Assembly: GCA_947260035.1 (NCBI GenBank)
Contig: CAMYOO010000038.1
Location: 1-32,712, forward strand
DNA length: 32,712 nt
Origin: an uncultured delta proteobacterium
GTDB lineage: Bacteria; Myxococcota_A; UBA9160; JAFDET01
Direction of reading: 5' to 3'
Of the stretch, positions 1 through 7,924 are shown in pieces. The notes below the pieces were generated by a model. It was not told the DNA's origin. It searched no databases and saw only the letters and a program-made list of their open reading frames with translations. Positions within the stretch are counted from its first letter, which is position 1, and every line of letters begins with the position of its first letter. Position numbers and translations under genes: made by a program.

Positions 1-1
1 G

Positions 2-214
2 CGTCAGGCGCTGCTCGACGCCCTGGGGCCCGCGGCTTTCGTGGACGCCTGCGGCGTGGTGGGCGCCTTCAACGTGGTCGACCGCATCGCCGACGCCATC
101 GGCATCCCCCTGGACGGCCCGCTGCAGGGCATGAGCGTCGGCGTGCGCCAGGAGCTGGGACTCGCGCGCTTCGCCGCGGCCGCCAACACGCCGGGAGCGA
201 CCGAGGGGCGCTAG
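2..214 (+). CDS. Carboxymuconolactone decarboxylase/AhpD-like protein, C-terminal part (truncated by the window edge)
   Basis: The frame is open from the window edge and ends in TAG, giving 70 residues. It carries the stretch DACGVVGAFNVVDRIADAIG, which resembles the C-terminal helix of carboxymuconolactone decarboxylase/AhpD-like (peroxidase-related) proteins, where a similar 'FNxxxRIADAxGIPL' segment is common. The catalytic CxxC region expected upstream lies outside the window, so activity cannot be judged. Family members are small all-helical proteins acting in peroxide detoxification or aromatic-acid decarboxylation. The following 190 bases hold no recognisable gene, only a short GGAGG/CCTCC inverted repeat near 227-239, before IS-like sequence begins. 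The assignment rests on pattern memory of the family tail only. Confidence 0.65.
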   Translation, partial: RQALLDALGPAAFVDACGVVGAFNVVDRIADAIGIPLDGPLQGMSVGVRQELGLARFAAAANTPGATEGR

Positions 215-404
215 GCGCGCAAGAGCGGAGGATCCCTCCTTGGCGGGGGAATCTGGGCGCGTTCAGCGCCGGGTGCAGGGAATGCACGCGCGGTGTCGAG
301 GCTCACTCGACGGGCGAGCGCTTGGCGTTGCGTAGTGTCGTTTTCCCCTCAGAAGGCTCGAGGCGGCGATTCGCAGGGTCGAGTACGTCCGATAATGTGC
401 GGAG

Positions 405-622
405 TGTCAACTAGCCGTGTAGTACCCAAGTAGAAATGTCCGCTTTCTCCAGGCGCCCGCGGTATCCCCGCGGGCATGGAGACACTGTGCATGAGCTACG
501 AGGAGCTGGATCGCGCGAGCGTCATCGAGCGGGTGATCGAGAGGCGGCTGACGCAGCGTGAGGCCGCGAGGATGTTGGGATTGACGAGCCGGCAGGTGCG
601 TCGGCTCGAGCGAACCTACGGG
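405..622 (+). mobile_element. Left-end remnant of an ISNCY/IS1202-like insertion sequence
   Basis: The segment from about 405 (gtgtcaacta) through agaaatgtcc at 432-441 looks like the terminal region of ISNCY-type elements. An 8-bp hairpin (GCCCGCGG 455-462, CCGCGGGC 468-475) follows. Then comes the start of a transposase with a helix-turn-helix of the type RRLTQREAARMLGLTSRQVR. The transposase similarity stops near 622, where membrane-protein sequence begins, so the catalytic DDE domain and the right end are missing. The outer boundaries are estimates: I found no target-site duplication and no matching opposite terminus nearby. Confidence 0.6.
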
Positions 623-1144
623 CGGCTGCTGCTGCTGGCGGGCGCCGTCTGGCTGCTGCGACCGGCAGGCGCGGGGTGGAGGTGCGCTCCGCGTGCCGAC
701 CGTGGTCTCCGGCTGGCGCTGGCCTGCATCGGACCCGCTCTGGTCCTGGCGTCCGGCCTCTCGCCGTACCTCGGCTTGAAGACACTGAACGCCTTCAGCA
801 TGTACAGCAACCTGCGGACCGAAGGCGGCGTCACCAATCATCTCCTGGTTCCCACGGCGACGCAGGTCTTCCCGTTTCAGCGGCACCTGGTCGTGATCGA
901 GTCGGCCAACGTACGCGCCATCAAGATCCTCCGAGGGAAGCTCGTTCCGTTCTTTCAGCTAAGCATCCTGACATCGGTGGAACGGACCCGGCCGCTGCGC
1001 GTCCGCTTCACGCGACCGGGAACGCAGGGCCTGGCGTCGGACGAGCGCGATCTGGCGGCTTACCCCCGTGTCCCCTGGCTGGGGCGGAAGCTGCTCCAGT
1101 TCCGCCCCATCGAACCGGAGGGACCGCGCCGCTGTGGTCTGTAG
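476..1144 (+). pseudogene. Chimeric ORF: transposase N-terminus fused to the C-terminal remnant of an HTTM-like membrane protein
   Basis: One open frame of 222 codons joins two unrelated parts. Residues 1 to about 48 (ATG at 476 or 491) match the N-terminal helix-turn-helix of ISNCY-type transposases. From about residue 50 the sequence becomes hydrophobic (RLLLLAGAVWLLR, then LALACIGPALVLASGL). It continues with GLKTLNAFSMYSNLRTEGG and NHLLVP, which I associate with the C-terminal part of HTTM/vitamin K-dependent carboxylase-like multi-spanning membrane proteins. The N-terminal membrane helices of that protein are absent. The most economical reading is that an IS inserted into or deleted the 5' part of a membrane-protein gene, leaving an accidental in-frame fusion. 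Whether the fusion is expressed is unknown. It lies just upstream of a sugar/envelope gene group. Confidence 0.6.
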
Positions 1145-1177
1145 CGCGCGACTGCTACGGTGACGGCGCGCGACTCC

Positions 1178-2047
1178 ATGGAAGCCACCGTCCTGATCCC
1201 GACCACCGGCGATCGCTGGGAAACCCTGCAGCACGCGCTCGCGTCGCTGCGTGAGCAGACCGTGGCCGATCACGAGGTCTTTGTCCTGGGCGACGGGGTG
1301 GAGGGTGCCGCGCAGGAGGCCCTGCGCGCCCTCGAGGAGCAGGACCCTCGCCTGCGCTTCTTCGACCATCCCAAGCACGAGCGGCGCGGTGAACCCAACC
1401 GGCATCGCGCCCTGGCCGAGGCCCGGGGGCGCATCGTCGCCTACCTGTGCGATCGCGACCTCATGTTGCCCTGGCACCTGGAAGCGCTGGGCGATCTGCT
1501 TCGCGAGGCCGACTTCGCCCACACGCTGATCTTCCGCATCCATCCCGGCGGCGAGCTGCGGCTGCAAGGAAGCCTCGATCTCGGGCGCCGCCGCGATCGG
1601 GACGCCCTGGCCGCAGGCTTCCAGCTCTGGACGGGCATCCCCTTGTCCTTTGCTGGCCACACCCTGGCGTTCTACCGGCGGCTGCCATACGGCTGGCGAA
1701 CGAGTCCGGCGGGCCACTATACGGACTACTACATGTGGCAGCAGCTGGCGGCCCAGCCCGACTGCCGGGGCCGCAGCGGCCTGCGTCCCAGCATCCTGTA
1801 CTTCCCGCGCGCGCCACGGGAAGCCTGGTCGACGGCGCGCAAGGGAGAGGAGCTGGCGGACTGGCGCCGGCGGCTGGAAGGGCCCGGCGCGTGGCCGGAC
1901 CTGCTGGAGACGCTGGTCATGTGTCTCCAGGAGGACCGGCTGGCCCTGGCCGGGCGGCTTCGCGGGCGCCTGGGCACACGCGTGTACAAGCGCCTGCCCC
2001 CTTCCCTGCGCCGGGTGCCCGGCGTGAAGACCCTGCTGCACCGGTGA
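1178..2047 (+). CDS. Family 2 (GT-A fold) glycosyltransferase
   Basis: A 289-residue protein from ATG 1178; a GTG at 1160 would add six residues. It opens with the GT2 nucleotide-sugar-binding strand (ATVLIPTTGDRWETLQHAL) and has the metal-binding acidic motif CDRDLMLPWHLEAL, with D92 and D94, at the usual place for the DxD of GT-A enzymes. It should transfer a sugar from an NDP-sugar to a glycan or lipid acceptor at the cytoplasmic face. No transmembrane helix is evident. The C-terminal third is basic and poorly conserved. The stop overlaps the start of the next gene (GTGA), so the two are probably translationally coupled and may act on the same sugar pathway. Donor and acceptor cannot be predicted. 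Confidence 0.8.
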   Translation: MEATVLIPTTGDRWETLQHALASLREQTVADHEVFVLGDGVEGAAQEALRALEEQDPRLRFFDHPKHERRGEPNRHRALAEARGRIVAYLCDRDLMLPWHLEALGDLLREADFAHTLIFRIHPGGELRLQGSLDLGRRRDRDALAAGFQLWTGIPLSFAGHTLAFYRRLPYGWRTSPAGHYTDYYMWQQLAAQPDCRGRSGLRPSILYFPRAPREAWSTARKGEELADWRRRLEGPGAWPDLLETLVMCLQEDRLALAGRLRGRLGTRVYKRLPPSLRRVPGVKTLLHR

Positions 2048-2946
2048 GCGACCTCCTGCTGGTGGGCTGCGGCGCCTGGGGTGAACGCATGCTGCGCGAC
2101 CTGCTGGAGCTCGGCGCGCGCGTGGAGGTTGCGGACGCCGACGCGGCGCGGCGGGAGCTGGCGCTGAGCCGGGGGGCTCGCCGGGTAGTCGGCAACGCGG
2201 AGGCCGCCGAGGACTGTGACGGAATCGTGCTGGCAACGCCGGCCGTCACGCACGCGGCGCTGGTGGAGTCGTTGCTGGCGCGGGGAGTGCCGCTGCTGGT
2301 GGAGAAGCCGCTGGCCGTCGATGCCGCCGACGCCGATCGGCTGGCAGGCCTTGCCCCCGAGCGCACCTTCGTGGGGCACGTCTGGCGCTACCACGCCGGA
2401 GTCCGCAGCCTGGCGGAGCGCGTAGCGGCGGGCGAGCTCGGCCGGATCGAGTGGCTGCGCTCCACACGCGCCAACTGGACGAGCCCGCGAACCGACGTGG
2501 ATCCCGTCTGGACCCTGGCGCCCCACGACCTGTCGATCGCCCTCGCGCTGCTCGGAACGCTGCCCGCTCCCCGGGCCGCCTTCGCCGAGCGCTCCGCGGG
2601 GATGGTGGTGGGCCTGGTCGGGGTGCTCGGGGAAGAACCGACGGTGTTCATCGACGTCTCCACCCGCTTCGCCGACAAGCGCCGCGAGGTCCGGGTGCAC
2701 GGCAGCGAGGGTGTCGCCGTGTTGGGCGGCGCGGACGCGGGGGAGCTGGAGGTCACGCACGGAGGCCCCGACGCGCGGCAGGCCCGCAGCGAGCGACACC
2801 GGGTTCGCGGAGAGCCGGCCCTGCGCGCAGAGCTGCGCGCATTCCTCGACCATCTCCGGGGGGGACCCCCGCCGCCGACGGGAGTGCAGGAAGGCGCGGA
2901 CGTGGTGCGGTGCCTGTGTGCGCTGCGCCGGCTCGCGGGGATCTAG
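2044..2946 (+). CDS. Gfo/Idh/MocA-family NAD(P)-dependent oxidoreductase
   Basis: A 300-residue protein starting at a GTG that overlaps the preceding stop. The Rossmann motif VGCGAWGERM (G8, G10, G13) sits at the N-terminus. The family hallmark EKPL with K88-P89 is present, as is the H161-D162 pair (WTLAPHDLSIAL) at the position of the family's catalytic histidine. Length is slightly short of the usual 330-380 residues. Such enzymes oxidise or reduce hydroxyl/keto groups on sugars, nucleotide sugars or inositols. Coupling to the GT2 gene suggests a role in making a modified sugar for a surface glycan, but the substrate is not readable from sequence. It converges on the RmlC-like gene, with stops 9 bases apart. 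Confidence 0.85.
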   Translation: MSDLLLVGCGAWGERMLRDLLELGARVEVADADAARRELALSRGARRVVGNAEAAEDCDGIVLATPAVTHAALVESLLARGVPLLVEKPLAVDAADADRLAGLAPERTFVGHVWRYHAGVRSLAERVAAGELGRIEWLRSTRANWTSPRTDVDPVWTLAPHDLSIALALLGTLPAPRAAFAERSAGMVVGLVGVLGEEPTVFIDVSTRFADKRREVRVHGSEGVAVLGGADAGELEVTHGGPDARQARSERHRVRGEPALRAELRAFLDHLRGGPPPPTGVQEGADVVRCLCALRRLAGI

Positions 2947-2955
2947 CGGGGTGCG

Positions 2956-3534
2956 TCAGCGAGCCGCCGGGGCGACCCGGCGGCGCTGCTCGAGCGTGGC
3001 CAGGAGGTCGGCCAGCGGCGGCAGCGCGGCGGAGCGCAGCGAGACCCGGGGCTCGGAATCGGGCCACGTCACACCCAGTGCGAGGTCCGCCCAGTGGCAG
3101 CCGAGATTGTCTGCGGGGTGATACACCGCGTGCTCCTCGGAGGTGGCTTGGAGGTGCACGGCGTCCTCCGGGAAGTACCAGCCGTGCAGGACGCCGCGCG
3201 GAAAGGCGAGGCAGACGCTCCCGGCGTCGTCGAACCCGTGCTGCGACACCGCACCAAAGGTGGCCGAGTCGGGGCGCAGGTCCTTCAGGAAGACCAGAGC
3301 TCGTCCGGAGACCAGATGGAAGTACTCGTCGTGTTCCAGGTGCACGTAGAGCCCGCGAAGAGTGCGCGCGTGCGAGCGCACCAGGCTCCACTGCACCGCA
3401 TCGACGGGAAGGCCCCAGCTACGTCGGAAGACCTCGGTGAAGCTCCCGCGCGAGTCGTGATGCGGCTCGAGCCGGTGCTCGACCACACCCGCAATGCCTT
3501 CCGACAAGTTCGGCGCGGCGGCCGACCGGCTCAT
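2956..3534 (-). CDS. RmlC-like dTDP-sugar epimerase family cupin with an altered catalytic position
   Basis: A 192-residue protein if it starts at ATG 3534, which follows a GGGGGA stretch. ATG 3561 and GTG 3573 are in-frame alternatives. The cupin resembles dTDP-4-dehydrorhamnose 3,5-epimerase: DSRGSFTEVFR near the N-terminus, then TLRGLYVHLEHDEYFHLVSG, then FLKDLRPDSATFG. In RmlC the catalytic base is the His of the RGxHxQ/H motif. Here that position is Tyr (Y63 in RGLYVH), so classical 3,5-epimerase chemistry is doubtful, and a relaxed, isomerase or non-catalytic role is possible. It lies immediately downstream of the CAP-domain gene on the same strand. Fold assignment is fairly secure; function is not. 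Confidence 0.75.
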   Translation of the reverse strand: MSRSAAAPNLSEGIAGVVEHRLEPHHDSRGSFTEVFRRSWGLPVDAVQWSLVRSHARTLRGLYVHLEHDEYFHLVSGRALVFLKDLRPDSATFGAVSQHGFDDAGSVCLAFPRGVLHGWYFPEDAVHLQATSEEHAVYHPADNLGCHWADLALGVTWPDSEPRVSLRSAALPPLADLLATLEQRRRVAPAAR

Positions 3535-3562
3535 CTCTTCCCCCACTACACGGGGTGCCATC

Positions 3563-3994
3563 TTATGACTCACCGGGGAACATCGCCACTTCGCCGCCCA
3601 CGTCCGGCGGCGCGTCGCACGAAGCCAGCAGGGTGTCGCCGGCAGCGAAGGCCTGCGTCCAGAAATCCAAGCCGTTGTCCACGTGGCCCACGCCGATGTG
3701 GGCGAAGTTCGGATTGAGGATGTTGGCCCGGTGTCCGGACGAGTTCATCCAGGCGCTGACGACGCTGGCGGGATTCGGGTAGCCGTAGGCGATGTTCTCG
3801 CCCCACGTGTACCGGTCGTAGCCGGCGTCATCGATGCGCTGGCCGGCATTGGAGCCGTCCGAGCCGGTGTGGTCCAGGAAGTTGCCGTCGGACATGTCCG
3901 TGGAGTGGCGGCGCGCGGCCTCGAGCAGGCGCTCGTCGTGGGCGAGGGGGGCGAGCTTCTTCTTGGCCCGCTCTACGTTGACCAGGTCCAGCAC
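3563..3994 (-). CDS. CAP/SCP-domain (cysteine-rich secretory protein family) protein, body of the gene
   Basis: The frame encodes a nearly complete CAP domain of the bacterial SCP-like extracellular type. It shows LDLVNVERAKKKLAPL, HSTDM, NFLDHTG with GQRIDDAGY, the hallmark WGENIAYGY, AWMNSSGHRANILNPNFAHIGVG, and FWTQAF at the end. The two His and Glu residues that form the CAP cavity are present. The only available in-frame start is a weak GTG at 3994, already inside the first helix. A convincing Sec signal peptide lies immediately upstream in a different frame (ATG 4095), so the gene appears frameshifted near 4018. Bacterial CAP proteins are secreted or periplasmic and of mostly unknown function. 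The stop lies beside the RmlC-like start. Confidence 0.8.
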   Translation of the reverse strand: MLDLVNVERAKKKLAPLAHDERLLEAARRHSTDMSDGNFLDHTGSDGSNAGQRIDDAGYDRYTWGENIAYGYPNPASVVSAWMNSSGHRANILNPNFAHIGVGHVDNGLDFWTQAFAAGDTLLASCDAPPDVGGEVAMFPGES

Positions 3995-4095
3995 CTGCTC
4001 TTCGAAGGCGCTGGGCAGGCGGCTTGGGCGGGAGCGGTCAGCAGGGCCGCCAGGGCCAGGGTGATCAATGCGAGTGCGGAGGGATGGGGGCGCAT
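3973..4095 (-). pseudogene. Out-of-frame signal peptide belonging to the CAP-domain gene
   Basis: ATG 4095 begins a 40-codon frame whose first 25 residues are a typical Sec signal: a short basic start (MRPHPS), a hydrophobic core (ALALITLALAALL) and an APAQA cleavage site. After cleavage the frame turns into non-CAP sequence and stops at TAG 3973. The adjacent frame reads LPSAFEEQVLDLVN straight into the CAP domain. One missing base between the signal and LPSAF, around 4018-4020, would explain both halves. This is either a real frameshift or a sequence error. Confidence 0.7.
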
Positions 4096-4264
4096 GGGGG
4101 GCCTCTCAGGCGCACCTCCGGATCGGCTTCCGACGGGAAAACTGCTGTGATCTCACGCACCAAGGGCCGAATGTGCATCTCGCCGGCAGGCTCCGAGCAG
4201 CGCGCCGGCGAGTCGGTTACAGCGTCTTCCTCAAGCTGGTTTTACGGCCTTCCGATCTGTGCTA

Positions 4265-4284
4265 GCCAGTTAACGTGAACTGGC
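4265..4284. promoter_or_regulatory. Palindrome over the merR start codon, candidate autoregulatory operator
   Basis: GCCAGTT at 4265-4271 and AACTGGC at 4278-4284 are perfect inverted 7-bp arms separated by aacgtg, with the GTG start of the MerR gene in the centre. The core (GTTAACGTGAAC) resembles the ACGT-centred operators described for MerR-type regulators of branched-chain amino acid and acid catabolism. Binding here would block the gene's own transcription or initiation. Operator function is inference. Confidence 0.45.
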
Positions 4285-4694
4285 AAACAGCCCACGACGA
4301 GCCCGCTGAGGCCCTCACGGCCATTGGCGAGGTCTGCGAGAAGACGGGTCTTTCGGCCCGGACGGTCCGCTACTGGGAGGAGCTGGGGCTCCTCCCGGGG
4401 GTGCGCCGGCGCGCCGGCGGCCGGCGGGTCTACGGCCGCGACGAGTTGGAGCGGCTGCGCTTCATCAAGCGCCTCAAGAGGCTCGGGCTCTCCCTGGAGG
4501 AGATCCGGGAGCTGAACGCGGTGCACGGCATCGAGGGCTCCACGCGCGCCATGCTGGGCCGCCTGGACGAGGTGCTGGAGGGCCGCCTGGGCGAGGTGGA
4601 CGAGCGCCTGCGCGAGATGATGGACCTGCGCGACGAGATCCAGAAGTACCGCGACCACGTGCGGGCCCGCGTCGAGGGACGGAGGCGGCGATGA
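4275..4694 (+). CDS. MerR-family transcriptional regulator of the mutase operon
   Basis: A 139-residue protein with GTG start. Residues of about 13-80 form the MerR winged helix: [27 protein letters not shown], then [30 protein letters not shown]. The C-terminal part (about 95-135, [24 protein letters not shown]) is a dimerisation helix. No cysteine-rich metal-binding loop follows, so a metal sensor is unlikely. Its TGA overlaps the ATG of icmF (ATGA), giving tight translational coupling. MerR regulators commonly govern acyl-CoA catabolism operons, and an acyl-CoA or related signal would fit, but the ligand is unknown. A palindrome sits on its start codon. Confidence 0.88.
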   Translation: MNWQTAHDEPAEALTAIGEVCEKTGLSARTVRYWEELGLLPGVRRRAGGRRVYGRDELERLRFIKRLKRLGLSLEEIRELNAVHGIEGSTRAMLGRLDEVLEGRLGEVDERLREMMDLRDEIQKYRDHVRARVEGRRRR

Positions 4695-7600
4695 CGGTGC
4701 GCGTGGTCACGGCGGCCTCGCTCTTCGACGGTCACGACGCCGCCATCAACATCATGCGGCGGCTGCTCCAGCAGCAGGGCGCCGAAGTCGTGCACCTGGG
4801 ACACGACCGCGCGGTGGACGACATCGCCGACGCGGCGCTGCAGGAGGATGCCGACGCCGTCGCAATCTCCTCGTACCAGGGCGGCCACATGGAGTTCTTC
4901 ACGTACCTGGTGGACCGGCTGCGGGAGCTGGGCGCCGGGCACGTGCGTGTCTACGGCGGCGGTGGAGGAACCATCACCGCGGAAGAGGCCGCCAAGCTCG
5001 AGGCCTACGGCGTGGCCCGTATCTTCCGGCCCGAAGACGGCCGCCGCCTGGGCCTGGAGGGAATGATCGGTTCCATCCTGGAGGAGTGCGCCGGCCGTTC
5101 CCGCGCGTTGCGCGGCGACGAGCTGGAGCACCTGGACGACGCCGGCGTCGTGGCCCGACTGATCAGCTTCCTGGAGGAGAATCCCGGTGAAGGGCCGGAG
5201 CTGCCCGTAAACCCGGAAGGCAGCGCACCGGTGGTCGGCTTCACCGGGACCGGTGGCGCGGGCAAGTCCAGCGTGGTGGACGAGCTGGTGCGGCGCTTCC
5301 GCGGCGAGTTCCCGGACTGGCGCATCGCACTGCTGCTGGTGGACCCCACCCGACGCCGCTCCGGCGGCGCACTGCTGGGCGACCGCATCCGCATGAACGC
5401 CGTCGGTCCGGGCGTCTTCGTGCGCTCGCTGGCCACGCGCCAGGCGCACCTGGCGCTGTCGCGCGCGGTGGCGGATGCGATTCGCGTCCTGCAGGCGTCG
5501 CGTTTCGACCTGGTGCTGGTGGAGACCGCGGGAATCGGCCAGAGTGATTCGGAGATCGTGGACCGCGTGGACCACTCGCTCTACGTGATGACACCCGAGT
5601 TCGGCGCGCCCACGCAGCTCGAGAAGATCGACATGCTGGAGCTGGCCGACCTGGTGGTGCTGAACAAGTTCGACCGGGCCGGCGCCCAGGACGCGCTGCG
5701 CGACGTGCGCAAGCAGGTGAAGCGCAACGGCGGAGAGCCGGGCGCGGTGTTCCCGACGATCGCGCGCCTCTGGGGCGACCCCGGCACCACCGCTCTCTAC
5801 GAGGCGCTGCGCGAGCGGGTGCTCGGGCGCGCGCAGATGCCGGCGCCCGAGACGCTGGAAGCCCCGGTGGTTCTGCCACCGGCGCGGCGACGCTACCTGG
5901 CCGAGATCGCCGAGAGCGTGCGCGGCTACCGCGCCCACACCGAGGAACTGGCGCGTTCGGCGCGCGACGCCCAGGCCCTGGAGCGCGCCACCGAGCTGTC
6001 CGGCGATGCGTCGCTGCGGGAGCGCGCCACGCTCGCGCCGGAGCTGCGCGCGCAGCTCGAGGCCTGGCCCGAGAAGCGGGCGGCCTACCAGGCCCAGGAG
6101 CAGAGCTACCGGGTGCGCGACCGCGAGATCCGGGTGGAGAACTCGACCGCCACGCTCTCGGGCACGAAGCTGCCCAAGGTGGCGGTGCCGCGCTCGGAGG
6201 ACTGGGGCGAGCTGACGCGCTACCTGCGCCAGGAGAACCTGCCGGGGTACTTCCCGTTCGCGGCGGGCGTCTTCCCGTTCAAGCGCGCCGAAGAGGACCC
6301 CACGCGCATGTTCGCCGGCGAGGGCACGCCCGAGCGCACCAACCGGCGCTTCCACCTGCTCTCCCACGGCCAACCCGCCAAGCGGCTCTCCACCGCCTTC
6401 GACAGCGTGACCCTCTACGGCCGCGACCCCGACGCGCGCCCCGACGTCTACGGCAAGGTGGGCAACTCGGGCGTCTCGGTGTGCAGCGTGGACGACGCCA
6501 AGCGGCTCTACTCCGGCTTCGACCTGTGCGATCCGGCCACCTCGGTGTCCATGACGATCAACGGACCCGCTCCCACGGTGTTGGCGTTCTACCTGAACGC
6601 CGCCATCGACCAGGCCGTGGAGAGGCACCTGCGCGAGACGGGCGCACCGCTCGAGGCGCGCGCGGCCTACCGCGACGAGCTTCCGGACGGCCACGACGGA
6701 CTCGGGCTGGGCCTGCTGGGCGTGTCCGGGGACGAGGTGGTGGACGCCGACACCTACGCGCGCGTCAAGGCCGACGTGCTGCGGCGCGTGCGCGGAACGG
6801 TGCAGGCGGACATCCTGAAGGAGGATCAGGCCCAGAACACCTGCATCTTCTCCACCGAGTTCTCGCTCAAGGTGATGGGCGACATCCAAGCTTATTTCAC
6901 CCGCAACGAGGTGCGGAACTTCTACTCGGTCTCCATCTCCGGCTATCACATGGCCGAGGCCGGAGCGAACCCCATCAGCCAGCTCGCCTTCACCCTGGCC
7001 AACGGCTTCACCTACGTGGAGTACTACCTGGCCCGCGGCCTGCCCGTGGACGCCTTTGCGCCGAACTTCTCGTTCTTCTTCAGCAACGGCCTCGACGCCG
7101 AGTACAACGTGCTGGGGCGCGTGGCCCGGCGGATCTGGGCCGTGGCCCTGCGCGAGCGCTACGGCGCGTCCGAGCGCAGCCAGAAGCTCAAGTACCACAT
7201 CCAGACCTCGGGGCGATCGCTGCACGCCCAGGAGATGGCCTTCAACGACATCCGCACCACGCTGCAGGCCCTGACCGCGATCCAGGACAACTGCAACAGC
7301 CTGCACACCAACGCCTACGACGAGGCCGTGACCACGCCCACAGAGGAGTCGGTGCGCCGGGCCGTGGCGATCCAGCTCATCATCAACCGCGAGCTCGGGC
7401 TCAGCCGCAACGAGAACGCGCTCCAGGGCAGCTACGCGCTGGAGTGGCTCACCGACGCTGTGGAAGAGGCCGTGCTCGAGGAGTTCGAGCGCCTCTCCGA
7501 ACGGGGTGGCGTACTGGGGGCGATGGAGCTCCTCTACCAGCGCGGCCGCATCCAGGACGAGAGCCTGCACTACGAATCCAAAAAGCATTCCGGCGAGCTT

Positions 7601-7891
7601 CCGGTTGTGGGCGTCAACACCTTCGAGAATCCCCGCGGCGAAGAGGCTGCGCGCCCTCGGGAGCTGATGCGCTCCAGCGAAGGGGAGAGGCGTCGCCAGC
7701 TCGAGGGGCTCGAGGAGTTCCACGCACGCCACGCACAGCGCGCGCCCGAGGCGCTGGCGCGCTTGCGCCGCGTGGCCGCCGACGGCGGGAACGTCTTCGA
7801 GGAGCTGCTCGAAACCGTTAAAGTGGCGAGCCTGGGACAGATCAGCGAGGCGCTCTTCGACGTGGGCGGCCGCTACCGCAGGTCCATGTAA
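4691..7891 (+). CDS. icmF: Fused isobutyryl-CoA mutase IcmF (B12 domain, G-protein chaperone and mutase)
   Basis: A 1066-residue three-part protein with the IcmF architecture. Residues 1 to about 140 form the cobalamin-binding domain, with [11 protein letters not shown] (H15 as lower axial ligand). About 175-400 form the MeaI-type GTPase, with P-loop GTGGAGKS at 186-193 and NKFD. About 490-1066 form the mutase barrel. Substrate-specifying residues support isobutyryl-CoA rather than methylmalonyl-CoA: F554 in NRRFH takes the place of the MCM active-site Tyr, and Q715 in ILKEDQAQN takes the place of the MCM Arg that binds the carboxylate. The enzyme interconverts isobutyryl- and n-butyryl-CoA using adenosylcobalamin, with GTP hydrolysis gating cofactor loading. 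It overlaps merR and precedes methylmalonyl-CoA mutase by 33 bases. Confidence 0.95.
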   Translation: MTVRVVTAASLFDGHDAAINIMRRLLQQQGAEVVHLGHDRAVDDIADAALQEDADAVAISSYQGGHMEFFTYLVDRLRELGAGHVRVYGGGGGTITAEEAAKLEAYGVARIFRPEDGRRLGLEGMIGSILEECAGRSRALRGDELEHLDDAGVVARLISFLEENPGEGPELPVNPEGSAPVVGFTGTGGAGKSSVVDELVRRFRGEFPDWRIALLLVDPTRRRSGGALLGDRIRMNAVGPGVFVRSLATRQAHLALSRAVADAIRVLQASRFDLVLVETAGIGQSDSEIVDRVDHSLYVMTPEFGAPTQLEKIDMLELADLVVLNKFDRAGAQDALRDVRKQVKRNGGEPGAVFPTIARLWGDPGTTALYEALRERVLGRAQMPAPETLEAPVVLPPARRRYLAEIAESVRGYRAHTEELARSARDAQALERATELSGDASLRERATLAPELRAQLEAWPEKRAAYQAQEQSYRVRDREIRVENSTATLSGTKLPKVAVPRSEDWGELTRYLRQENLPGYFPFAAGVFPFKRAEEDPTRMFAGEGTPERTNRRFHLLSHGQPAKRLSTAFDSVTLYGRDPDARPDVYGKVGNSGVSVCSVDDAKRLYSGFDLCDPATSVSMTINGPAPTVLAFYLNAAIDQAVERHLRETGAPLEARAAYRDELPDGHDGLGLGLLGVSGDEVVDADTYARVKADVLRRVRGTVQADILKEDQAQNTCIFSTEFSLKVMGDIQAYFTRNEVRNFYSVSISGYHMAEAGANPISQLAFTLANGFTYVEYYLARGLPVDAFAPNFSFFFSNGLDAEYNVLGRVARRIWAVALRERYGASERSQKLKYHIQTSGRSLHAQEMAFNDIRTTLQALTAIQDNCNSLHTNAYDEAVTTPTEESVRRAVAIQLIINRELGLSRNENALQGSYALEWLTDAVEEAVLEEFERLSERGGVLGAMELLYQRGRIQDESLHYESKKHSGELPVVGVNTFENPRGEEAARPRELMRSSEGERRRQLEGLEEFHARHAQRAPEALARLRRVAADGGNVFEELLETVKVASLGQISEALFDVGGRYRRSM

Positions 7892-7924
7892 GGGCTACCT
7901 TCGGCGGCTTCGGGGGCAAAGAAG

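Noticed and set aside
4430-7732. Very long open frame on the minus strand opposite icmF
   Set aside because: It is the complement of a GC-rich gene, has His/Leu/Val/Gly-rich composition and no domain pattern. The plus strand carries a complete IcmF.
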